From Pyrus communis (taxonomy: Eukaryota; Streptophyta; Magnoliopsida; Rosales; Rosaceae): 64,000 nt of DNA. This document shows, piece after piece, positions 31,665 through 42,531 of the stretch. Location of the stretch: NCBI RefSeq assembly GCF_963583255.1, contig NC_084814.1, forward strand, positions 18,267,164 to 18,331,163. The letters run 5' to 3'. The notes beneath the pieces were generated by a model. It searched no databases. It had not been told where the DNA came from and saw only the letters and a program-made list of their open reading frames with translations. Position 1 is the first letter of the stretch. Every line of letters starts with the position of its first letter. The translations under genes were made by a program, and so were the position numbers.

Positions 31665-33431
31665 TTAAAAGGAGAAGTGGCGTTTAATGAAGAAAAGTGA
31701 TTGGAGAATTGACAATTTAATGGTCAATAGATTATTGATGTTGTCGTATCTCAAAAGTGGATGTTTTGGACATTTCAGGTTGTCCAAATTAATGCACCTG
31801 TGGTTTGGCATGTTCGTTTTGAGCCCGTAATACATGGATTCGAAGAGAACGACAAGATCTACAAGACTTGTTGCAAACAATAAGCACATTCAGAATTTGG
31901 CCGAATTGCAGCGTTTAATTGCCAAAAACAAGATTTTATTATTTTAATACAATTTTGATATTTGTTTGGTTCCTTTTCTATTTGAATTCATAGGATTTCT
32001 AGGGTTAAGTTACCTTATAAATAAGTCATCTTGGCTTGGTTTGTAATTAATTTATATTGTTATCAATTCAACTTTAGAGTTTTCTCTATTTTCAGGTGAA
32101 TTTCAGATTGCTTATGAACTTCAGTTTATTTGCTAGTGGACTCTAGCTTTAGGATTTCATGATTTCCTTTGTGTTATATCTCGATGCATCATATTAACAG
32201 TCCAAAAAGGTTTAACATTTGAATTATACTCATCAAAATCTAGTTGCTCTATTATAGAAGTGTATGATGATTTTTCTTATGTTTGGATGGGGAATTTCCA
32301 AATTACAAAGGATTGAGATCAAACTAGTAAGAAATTGATCATAAATATTTGAAGAATTAAAAATCCCCGTATACGCACTACAAGGACATGTAAAGGAACT
32401 TGCGTATGTCTATTTCAAGGGTGTCATCTACAAATGAAATCTCTTATACGTGCCTTTGTAACGCTCATGTAAAAAAATTTCTAATCTCTTTTATGAATAT
32501 TTTATGATTCATTTCTTCTTGACCTCTAGCTCTTGGGACTTCAAAATCCTTGGCCCTAACTGTTCCCTAATTAGGGCAGCACAAATATGAGTTTAATTCA
32601 TCATGTAACACCTTGAGGTGTTCTAAATTTCTGATCCTGCCCAAATACAAAATACTCCAAGGACACGCATGCAGCACACGCACAGAAAGGAGCCTTTGCA
32701 TAAACACGAGTCAATAACAATGGCTTGACACATGGCAAAAGAACAACTTGACAGCTGCTACTTTGTTTTGCAAACCGTTGTATGGTTTAAGTAGTGTATT
32801 TATTAGGAATAAGGTTAAGTCGATGTTTAATGTTAATTAAGGGAATAATTAATATCGTAACCGAGATTAGTGAATCTCTCCCAAAATGGTACTCTCCAAC
32901 CTTTCACTCTTTTTTCTCACAAAGTACACCATGACTTCATCTTTCTTCATCATGTAATCATGAACAGATTGAATGATTTCTGAAAACTCTGCATTATATT
33001 TTACACAAAATATGTGATGAACACTATGAAAAATGGGTCCCATATCAGAATGTTTAGTCAAATCTTCTTTACAAAGTGGTTGTTTATAGGGTTTGGAGTT
33101 TATCACGAAGAACATGGTAGTTGTTCTTATTGCTGTGGTTTTCATGGATTGCAGCCCCACTCTCTCCTTTTTATCTTTAAGAAGAGATGAACAAGAAAAA
33201 TGCTAAAGCCTGACAAGAAGTGTGGTGCACAGAGGCTTCTCTGCCTGCCACATTGAAAAGTTGGAGGCATGGACCATGTTAGATTAGCCTAATATTCCTA
33301 ACCATTGTACTGGGATCCTAAAAGAAAACGTCAATTTCAAATCAAGTAAAAGGGATAATGTGCAAATTATGTCATTCTCTCTTTGCTGCCAAAAAGAAAG
33401 TTTGAGCTTCAACTTCCAATCTGCAAACTCA

Positions 33432-33618
33432 CGAGAGAAATGTTAAGGAGACTCTCAAAATGAGATTTTTTACGGACTTTTTGGCACCTCACAGTTTAAC
33501 GTTAATTTCCGTACCAACTGTATTAAACATTGTACCAAAAACCCCGAGGTGACAGAGAGTTCATTAAGACTGGAAAGTCCCACTTTTAAGAGAATCTCCT
33601 TACCGTTTCTCATCCCAT
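33432..33618. mobile_element. MITE with GAGAAATGTTAAGGAG-type TIRs
   Basis: GAGAAATGTTAAGGAGACTCTC at the left end pairs with GAGAAACGGTAAGGAGATTCTC read from the right. The CACCTC blocks further in are also mirrored. There is no clear TSD. Confidence 0.6.
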
Positions 33619-35326
33619 ATATATTATGATTGCACAAGCCACTAGGTGACAAAGGTTGCCTCAATGCTTCACTAAGGTGATGATATCTATGATTGCAAAA
33701 GCCACTTAGGTGAAGATTTTCTCCTTCATTTGGTCAGTTTCGTCACATTACAACCCACCCAAAGTCCTCATCCAAGAAGGCAAGGACAAAACATACCATG
33801 ATACATTAAAAAAAAGGTTGCATCAATAAATAGGAATTGGATTAGGGTAGTTGCTTGTAAAACTTATGGTAGAAGTATGTTGATCGATATCCTAACTTTT
33901 AAATTGAGCAAACATATATGTCTCCGAGGAGCACAAGCCTAACCTATATATAACTTGTTCAATCCCAAAAAGAAAAAAGTACAAATATTTTTTTTGAAAA
34001 AAAATTAGTGAGTTCTGGTCTTATGGAAAGTTTTAACGTTTGAAGGCATATTGTAGTAACGTTATCTTTCAAACTTTATTTGCAAGTGTGTGAAGAGATT
34101 GTGCAAATACGTTTTGTTGTTACAACGAAGCTCAATGCACAAGTAAGTCTAACAAGATGACTCGATATTCTTGGAAACTAATATGTGCACTATTTAGTTC
34201 CTAGTAGTTGTTCATAGAAAAATTTGAAGAAGAGATACTTTTGGTGTATATGAATCAAATCTTAATAAGCAAATTAATATCTTTATATATTATTTGAAAT
34301 GTGTGACGATAAGTCACGAATCGCTTGGCCATATAAATTATGCAAAAAATATATTTCCAAAAGAGAAAAAGAAAAAGAAAAGGGCTAGTAATCATATTTG
34401 ATTGGAACCCACAAATACACCATAAGCTTCTTGATATCTTCACAAATTATTGGTTATTATATTTTGTGAACTATTGGATGATGTACACACCTACAAAATC
34501 TTGAAACCTTTAAATCAGGCCATGCCTATTACCTATTTCCCTCCCAAATTTCAACATGGGTGTATTTTAAGGGTGCCTATTACCCATTTCTCTCTCCTTC
34601 TCCCTTTTGTCCTTCTTGCCTGGGTTTGGTCTTTGGTCATCGATTGATTTCTGGGTGGGGATTTTCGAGTCGTCGTTCAAAGATGGGAAGGGCGCAGATG
34701 TTCATACAAATTGAAGAAATTGAATTGCAGTAATGAAAGAAAACAGAAATTTTACAAGAAAATCCAACTTAATGAGGTGCTATCTGGAGAGAGAGAGAAA
34801 GATATAGAGAAAAATTGTCTGGATTGGGTTTGTGCAGTTGGAGTGGCGGTGAGGAAAGTAGATGTGAGGGCGGTAGTTTGTCTAGGTTTACAAATAACAA
34901 TATGTTTTCTCTTTTTCAATTTTTTTTTGTCTTTCACATTTATAAATTCTGAAAAAGAAAGGATTTCCCATTACAATTTTTACTTATAGAGTGCATTTTA
35001 GTTTTTTAGACAAGAAAGTAGAAGTTTTCATAATTAAAAAAAACAAAAATTAGTCCTAACTAATTCGGCACTGCACTTAACGCTTCACAATTCTAGTACT
35101 ATTTAGTTCATGCCAAGCCAATCCGACTTAGTCCCTTAAACTAATCCAGTCCGAAATAATCTAGTACAACAAACGCACCCTAATAGTTATTTCTTGAAGA
35201 AAATAACAAATATTTTCATGATTTTGTGAAAGAATTTCTACTCTTAAACCATCTTTTGAACCAAAATGCCCCTGCACTCCATCTTTTGACTCCATAAATA
35301 CATGTTTGACCATGTAATCAATCATT

Positions 35327-35367
35327 ATACACACACACACAAATATATATATATATATATATATATA
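35327..35367. repeat. (CA)n/(TA)n compound microsatellite
   Basis: An ACAC run passes into a TATA run just upstream of the SINE target repeat. Confidence 0.9.
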
Positions 35368-35403
35368 AGATTCTTTTTTCCACCTAAAGTACGTGAATCA
35401 TTA

Positions 35404-35620
35404 ACCTCAATAGGCTGGCACAGTAGTTGGGGACGAATTACATGTCCGTATTCCACACGTCACGTATTCTGTTCGATTTCCAGCATTAGTGAATCGCATG
35501 ATGGTGGTCAGGAAGAGATCCAAATGCCTATGTGAGTCTTCCTTGCCCCTGAAAAGGTGGACTACTGTGACGAAACCACTGCTGATCCCTTTTTTTTCAA
35601 AAAAAAAGAAAAGAAAAAAA
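35404..35620 (+). repeat. tRNA-derived SINE, family A, full copy
   Basis: Flanked by perfect 13-bp repeats ACGTGAATCATTA (35391-35403 and 35621-35633). Box A is GGCTGGCACAGTAGTTGGGG and box B TGTTCGATTTCC. Then come the family-specific ATGTGAGTCTTCCTTGCCCC block and a T-rich/A-rich end. This is the reference copy for the family in this window. Confidence 0.85.
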
Positions 35621-36287
35621 ACGTGAATCATTAGACATACAGAAAAGGTTTGAATCATAAAATTTGACAAACATTGATAAAAACATAAAAAACAAAAGTT
35701 TACAACAATCATTTTAACATGTACCATTTTTCAATCAACCTAAAATCTATATTCACGAGTGACACGAATACGATTGTTGCCCAAAAAATCATGTGTTACA
35801 TGTATTGGTCAATACCTGAATTCTTTTTGTAAAATAGAGCAAACATGTATGTGTCCCCAAAGGATCACATGGTTGGTTAGGCTTGAACCTAGCTACAAAT
35901 ATCTCTCAACTTAACATTGTGGATGGGTTGGAGTGGGGTGGGGGAGTCAATATCTGTTGATATCTTGACAAAAAAGATGTGTAATATTACTATATTTTTG
36001 GATGAGCTCACAGGTTGATTAAATATTACACAGTACTTGGATACAAAAATCTTGAGACCTTCAAATGAGGCCACGCCTAGCTATCTCCATTGGCCTAAGT
36101 CCCTCCTCCCATTTAGTTTTCAACATTGGGGGTACCCACCACCACCACTGTAAATATATTCTTAAGTAGTAGTAATCTTTTAAAGAAGAGAACAAATTTT
36201 CCATGATTTGATGAAAGTTGAGATGCTTTCAAAAGCTAGAAGTTAAAAAACAGTTCGGCGGAGAAACAATGGATTGTTCTAGTAGAT

Positions 36288-36486
36288 GGACCAGGATCCT
36301 CTCCTAATTTAAGTATGAGGATCTTCATAACTAAGAGATGTGGATCGTTGGATAAAAATCAAACGGTTATAATTATTATAACTTTAAAGGAATCCCTCTG
36401 TTTGTAGCCGTTAGATAAAAATTCAACGGCCCACATCCCTTGATCATGAGGATCCTCATCCTTAGATTAGGAGAGGATCTTGATCC
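36288..36486. mobile_element. Hairpin MITE family H, copy 3 (9-bp TSD)
   Basis: Flanked by perfect CTAGTAGAT (36279-36287 and 36487-36495). The ends are GGACCAGGATCCTCTCCTAAT against GGGATCAAGATCCTCTCCTAAT. It shares inner GTTGGATAAAAATC arms and the AATTATTATAAC core with the other copies. Confidence 0.82.
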
Positions 36487-38782
36487 CTAGTAGATAGAGT
36501 CTTCATTTTTAAACTCATTGCGTGCTAAATCTGAACCATCTGCATTCCTCTTACTCTAGCTTAAGATTGTAATATCGATGTAACACAAAAATAATAAGTC
36601 GGCAACCTAATAAATGAATAAGCGAATATCAAATTGGGTTTATCCAAGCCCAGTTTTTGTTTTTGGTCAGATGAGAAAGAAATATATAAGCTCACAAGTG
36701 AAGCTTAATTAATTAAGTAATCTGGGATTATATCAATGATGGGGTCTGAAGTTTCAATCAGTTAATTTCATCTGTCATCTTTTTTCTCTTTTTTTTTCTG
36801 TAATTTTTATTTTCTGGTGTGAAAGCCACTTTCAAGTTGCAAGCAATATTCCAAAAGCACAGCTGGGGACAGTGCGTGTGCAGAGCTCATGGCCATTGCT
36901 TTTTACAGGGGGCAAAGAATGGTCTGCATTCGTTCTCATTAACTGGTCATCCCCTACATTGTTTAGCTTCCTCTTTATTTCTCATTTGATTAAGATTCTT
37001 GAGAATAAAAACCTATTTTTAGTGTTTTGATCTAGATGGTTACATATTGAGTTGAAAAGTAGTTGTTGGATTTGACCTAGAGAAATGATTTACGCAAACT
37101 TATTTTATTCTTCTGCACACTCTTGTTTGAACTTATGCAAACTCAAATTCTCGATACAAATTTAAGTATGCAGGATAAGAACAGAAGTAAGAGGATCACT
37201 TTCTTTTGATGTTTAATGTAATGCAATATAATGAGTTATTTCATGAGAACACTTGACAACCTTGTGGACAAAGTTCAAATTGGGTAAATCACATATTTGG
37301 CTGTCTTGATTGTTGCTCTGACATTTCAATTTTGATTGTTGATCTGTTTCTATGCATCAACAGATGTATACTTACTTGATGAGAAACGAGTATTTTGTTT
37401 GACAGTGCTTTTAGAATGACTAGCATTATTTTCAAATGAGAAGAACTTTTGACAATGTTTGGTAGAATAACTTTAACGTGTTTTTGGATTATAAAAACAC
37501 TCAAGAAGCACACTTCCAAATGATTTGACATAAAGTACTTGAATTTTCAATAGGATTTTTGTTGCTCTTCTAGCAGAAGCGTGCACAACGATTATGTATA
37601 GAAGTAGTTCATACAAAAGTATTTCCAAACGAACCATCTAATTAGTTGAGAGTTCACAAGCAAAGACTCCAAAATATAGTAGAGAGCAACTTACAATGAA
37701 ATTATGTGGAATAGAAGCACTATGATTGAAAGAAAGTTTTTTCAAATACAATGGATAATCTTCTTGACTATTATGAACACATCATGCTCAATGAGGGGGT
37801 GATTTGACCCACAAATCTACAACTTACAAACTCCCAATGGTCCAATTTAACCACTTCATTACATGGGAAGGCAATCACTAGCCCTACCCCAACACCTTTA
37901 TCACAATTCATAAGGGCAACACCTTGTGGATGAGAATATAGAGAAATGTGATCAATGATAAGGCCGGCTGGTAAGGCCAATGACTGTGAAGTAGGACCGT
38001 AGGATGGAGACTGGCATGCCATTTTCGGATTTCAGAGCAATAATATAATTCATGCGAAAAAATTAATATGCATATATTGTATTATTGGACAAAAACATCA
38101 ATAATAACGTTTGAAGAGTGTATGTAAGTACTTCCCGTGAAGTCCGTAAATCATTTGTACCCATAATTATGATATTGTAATCCATTTGCCCTACCTCTAT
38201 ATCAAGCACTTTCTGCCAGATTCTGCCGTCCTACCATTGCAGAGATTCTTATTTATTTGGTTGGTAATTTTGCAAGTGGTTGAATTATATATAAAAACAA
38301 AGACCATAACGTGAGATATTTGCACTGTCGGAAATTTTCTAGTGATAAGATATACTCATGTGGTTTTGGAATTTGTAGGTTGCCGAGAAAAACTGAAGAG
38401 GATAAACATGTCCAAGTAGTAATTTCTGCACTTCGTGGGCTATATATTCACCAAGGAAGCATCCTTTTCTTCCTGTCTATCTCACTACAATAGGCAACAC
38501 CAAATACTTTTATCAACTTTTCAAGATTATGTAATTGTAATTTTATAGCCAAGTCAATCCAGTCCAGTCCTTTACCATCCATTGTAGCTAAGCTCGAGGT
38601 GGAAAAAGGACTAAAATACAACAACTCGACGGTAAATTCATGCATAAGTGACATTTTGAGAAGTTCTCGTGCATCCTCTTCTTTTTATTTGATGAGAAAA
38701 AAAAATGGTTTTCGTGCATTCCATTTGAAACTCTTTTTTTATTCCCATTGCCTAACAAACAAGCAACAGGGACTTTGAAGCC

Positions 38783-41700
38783 ATGAACATGGAGTTGGAA
38801 CCAAGAGGGAAGAAGGAGGTAGAGAGAGATGACATGGAAGAAGACACGATAGTTCAATCCGAGGGGCCGATTGGGACTATCCTTCCGTGGACAGAGCAGT
38901 TAACAGTCCGGGGAGTCGTCGCGAGCATAGTGATTGGAACGGTGTACAGTGTGATAGCCATGAAGCTAAACCTCACAACTGGGATTGTTCCTAATCTCAA
39001 TGTCTCCGCTGCTCTCCTCGCCTTCGTGTTCATCCGAACGTGGACGAACCTGCTCAAGAAGGCGGGATTCAAATCAAAACCCTTCACTCGGCAGGAGAAT
39101 ACTATGATTCAGACTTGTGCTGTTGCTTGTTATAGTATTGCTGTGGGAGGTACTTTTCGTTTTTCTTTATGTGTTATATTAATTTTTAATTAATGTTTCT
39201 TAAACATTATTTAATTTTGTACTTTTTTTGATAAACAGGTGGATTTGCATCTTATTTGTTGGGATTAAACAAGAAGACATATGAGCTCTCAGGTGTGAAC
39301 ACAGAAGGAAACTCTGCAACTGCTGTTAAGGAACCTGCGCTTGGTTGGATGACTGGCTTCCTTTTTCTAGTCTGCTTTGTTGGCCTTTTTGTCTTGATTC
39401 CTCTAAGAAAGGTATTGATCTTCTACTCTTTAGTTTCTTGCTATTTTCTGGCTTTTATACGGGCGATATTGGGAAGGGATTCAAACTCAGGACTTCCGGC
39501 TCAGAGTCATTGTTCTAAAAATTCCCTCTAAACGTTAGGTGGTTGATCACCACCCTGGTTAGTTTCTAGGCGTTTGAAAATTAAGAAGGGGGCACCTAAT
39601 CTGCCTAGGCACCCGCTTAAGTCGCGATTCTCACCTAAACAGAAAATAGATAACTTGAATTTTGCATTTTATTTTTTCTATAAATTGTAAGAGACTTGTT
39701 GAATACCTAGATAAACACTTATTATATACTCGTTCCTTATGTTTTGAATATGTTTTAATACTTTATAATGTATATTTCATTTTATTTTGCAACTTACGTA
39801 TCACAATACAATTATGTATGCATTTAAATATAAGTAGGCATTTATTTATATATTACTTGAGGAGTAGCACCTTTATCCGGCATTCGACAAGCGCCTTTTA
39901 AAACCGTTCTCAGAGTAAATAATGCTAATCACTTGAGGATTCGAACTCAAAATCTCTAGCTCAAGATAAATGTATTAATCACTTGAGTTGCAAGCTCCTT
40001 GCCGTCTTCAGTTATTTGTTCGATGAGACTTGGAGGAGATAAATATTTTTTCTTTTTCCTTTAAAGTAGATTTTCATATGGAATTTTTGTTTGTTCTTTT
40101 TACAGATTATGATAGTTGACTTGAAATTGACTTATCCAAGTGGTTTGGCAACTGCGGTTCTCATCAATGGCTTCCACACTCAGGGAGATGAGATGGCTAA
40201 GTAAACATCTGCCAACACCTCTCTTTATCACTCCTTTGAAATCCATACTTATGTGTGTATATATACTATATATATATATATATGCATAAATATTTTTAAC
40301 TCGGGTGCATAAGGAAGAGCACATTCGCTTTAACTAATGTGGGCCCTGGTTTGCTCTTAAAGCGCCCCATTAGAATCAAAACTCAGCCAAAGCTATGACG
40401 ATTTGCAGGAAGCAAGTACACGGATTCATGAAGTATTTTTCAGTCAGCTTCCTGTGGGGATTTTTCAAGTGGTTTTACAGTGCCACAGAAGACTGCGGAT
40501 TCTCGCAGTTTCCGACATTCGGATTGCAAGCGTGGAAGAATACGTACGAATTTTTTATCACTCAATCGTTTCACTTTCCCTGCTTCTGGTTCTTGTTACT
40601 AATCCTTCATAATTTGCTGCTATCAAAATGCAGATTCTATTTCGATTTTAGCATGACTTTTGTGGGAGCAGGCATGATATGCTCCCATCTGGTAAACCTG
40701 TCTTTGCTTCTCGGATCCGTGCTCTCCTTCGGGGTAATGTGGCCGCTCATTGGCCGGCTTAAAGGACACTGGTTCTCGGAGAGTTTAGACGAATACGACA
40801 TGAAGAGTTTATACGGTTACAAGGTTTTCCTCTCGGTTTCCCTAATCCTCGGTGACGGGATTTACAACTTCATCAAGATTCTGGCTTGCACCATTGTTAA
40901 TATTCATGTCAGATTGAAGAACAAGAATCTCCCATTGGGTAATAGAATCAGCCTCTGAATTTCCTTTTGTTTCATGCTGCTGCTGTGTTTTTTTAGTTAG
41001 TTTTTGCTAATCAACTTCTTCTCCCTGCAGATGTCGAGGGCAAGGCGAAGCCGATTGAAGAAAAACAGAACGAAATCTTCCTCAGCGAAAACATCCCTAC
41101 GTGGGTTGCAGTCGCCGGATACGTTGTCTTTTCAATCATATCGATAATCGTGATCCCGATGATGTTCCCGGAGCTTAAATGGTATTATGTTATAGTAGCC
41201 TACATGCTTGCTCCGTCTCTTGCATTCTGCAATGCTTACGGAGCTGGTCTAACCGATATAAACATGGCTTATAACTACGGAAAAGTTGCCCTCTTCGTGC
41301 TGGCAGCAATGACGGGAAAAGAGCACGGTGTGGTGGCAGGGCTTGCCGGGTGCGGTCTCATCAAATCGGTGGTTTCCGTGGCATGTATTCTGATGCAAGA
41401 TCTCAAGACAGCCCATCTAACTTTCACCTCTCCTAGAGCAATGTTTGTGAGCCAAGCCATTGGCACGTTACTAGGCTGTGTGACAGCTCCTCTCAGCTTC
41501 TTCCTATTCTACAAGGCATTCGATGTGGGAAACCCGCACGGAGAATTCAAAGCTCCGTACGCCTTGATCTACAGAAACATGGCGATTCTAAGCGTTCAAG
41601 GCTTCTCGGCGCTGCCTCAGCATTGCCTACAGCTCTGCTACGGCTTTTTCGCCTTCGCGGTGTTAGTTAACCTAGTCAGAGACTTTTCGCCTAAGATTGG

Positions 41701-41950
41701 AAAATGGATGCCACTTCCGATGGTCATGGGCGTTCCCTTTCTGGTCGGGGCATACTTTGCCATAGACATGTGCATTGGGAGTCTGATTGTGTTTGTATGG
41801 CACAAGCTTAACAGCAAGAAGGCCGTGCTGATGGTTCCCGCGGTTGCTTCCGGATTGATTTGCGGTGAAGGGTTGTGGACTCTTCCCGCTTCCATTCTTG
41901 CTCTGGCCAAAGTAAAACCCCCAATGTGCATGAAATTTTTGGGTTCCTAG
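38783..41950 (+). CDS. Yellow stripe-like metal-nicotianamine transporter (YSL1/YSL3-like, OPT family)
   Basis: Six exons, 38783-39149, 39239-39411, 40106-40200, 40409-40543, 40634-40938 and 41031-41950, all GT..AG and in phase, giving 664 residues, the normal length for YSL proteins. The start is the ATG at 38783; 38789 is also possible. The N-terminus is acidic, then [38 protein letters not shown] and [20 protein letters not shown], the hallmark YSL start. Exon 2 gives [20 protein letters not shown]; exon 3 [17 protein letters not shown]; exon 5 the [17 protein letters not shown] region; exon 6 [22 protein letters not shown]. Such proteins move Fe(II)/Cu/Zn-nicotianamine across the plasma membrane for long-distance metal transport and seed loading. 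YSL1-like is favoured from sequence memory and neighbours; YSL3-like is not excluded. Intron 2 carries a possible SINE. Confidence 0.93.
39900..40012 (-). repeat. Possible tRNA-derived SINE in YSL intron 2
   Basis: On the minus strand a box-A-like CAACTCAAGTGATTAATAC is followed at normal spacing by a box B GAGTTCGAATCCTC. No target-site repeats were found. Confidence 0.35.
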
Positions 41951-42531
41951 AGTGAAAAGGCTTATATATATATATATTTAGTAGACGGAAGAATGGTAGC
42001 AAGTTGTGTCCGATCCTAAACAATAAAAATTTCATCTTGGTGGGTGATTCACCACCGCTTGAGCAAATATTTCTGCATTTCTACTTTTGCTGGATAGATC
42101 ACAGAGAGAGAGAGAGAGAGAGAGAGTACGTTATGCGAGGGGAAACCTGAAGAAATACGAGGTAAAACTTAAGTATTCGGTATGACATAACGTAAACGCA
42201 CTCTTTAGCGTGAGGAAGCTCAGCCGGATCCAGCCCAGGTGGATGGCGGTCTGAGGTCAGTTTTGAGATGAGAATGAGATGCAGACATCAAACACATAGA
42301 TGTTCAAAAGAGATGAAAAAAGAAGTGCAAATGCTAGTTTTCTTTGAGCTTTCTGGAAGATAGAAACAGCAACCAGGTCCACTAATGAAAATAATCTGAC
42401 TATGCAGAGAAAATTTGTATTTGATCGTGTAAAAAAAATTTATGATATACAGAGTTTATTCGAACAAGTCATTCTCGATCGGAAAATTATACATCACTCG
42501 AAACAAAATAAGGAACTGACGATACATTAAA
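41951..42531. other. Tail-to-tail spacer between YSL and TPR genes
   Basis: 3' ends of two convergent genes. It contains a TA run (about 41968-41978) and a GA microsatellite (about 42101-42126). No gene is seen. Confidence 0.7.

Larger units (their letters stand above)
30221..38782. other. Repeat-rich intergenic region upstream of the YSL gene
   Basis: About 8.5 kb without a supported host gene. It holds two family H hairpin MITEs, a GGTGGTGC-type MITE, a GAGAAATG-type MITE, a full SINE and microsatellites. Open frames at 32867-33160 (-), 34711-34989 (+) and 37771-38022 (-) have no domain I recognise; the last could be a small gene or gene relic, but nothing supports it beyond its length. 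Confidence 0.6.

Noticed and set aside
32867..33160. Minus-strand frame of 97 codons
   Set aside because: No domain, no neighbouring exon in phase and no conserved feature I recognise; kept only as a mention in the intergenic entry.
37771..38022. Minus-strand frame of 83 codons with moderately protein-like composition
   Set aside because: It could be a small gene or a relic, but I can name no family and see no splice partner; not strong enough to annotate.
39412..40105. Possible intron retention in the YSL gene (frame stays open for about 120 bases past the donor)
   Set aside because: The exon 3 junction restores the conserved [17 protein letters not shown] region, and the read-through enters repeat sequence and a stop.
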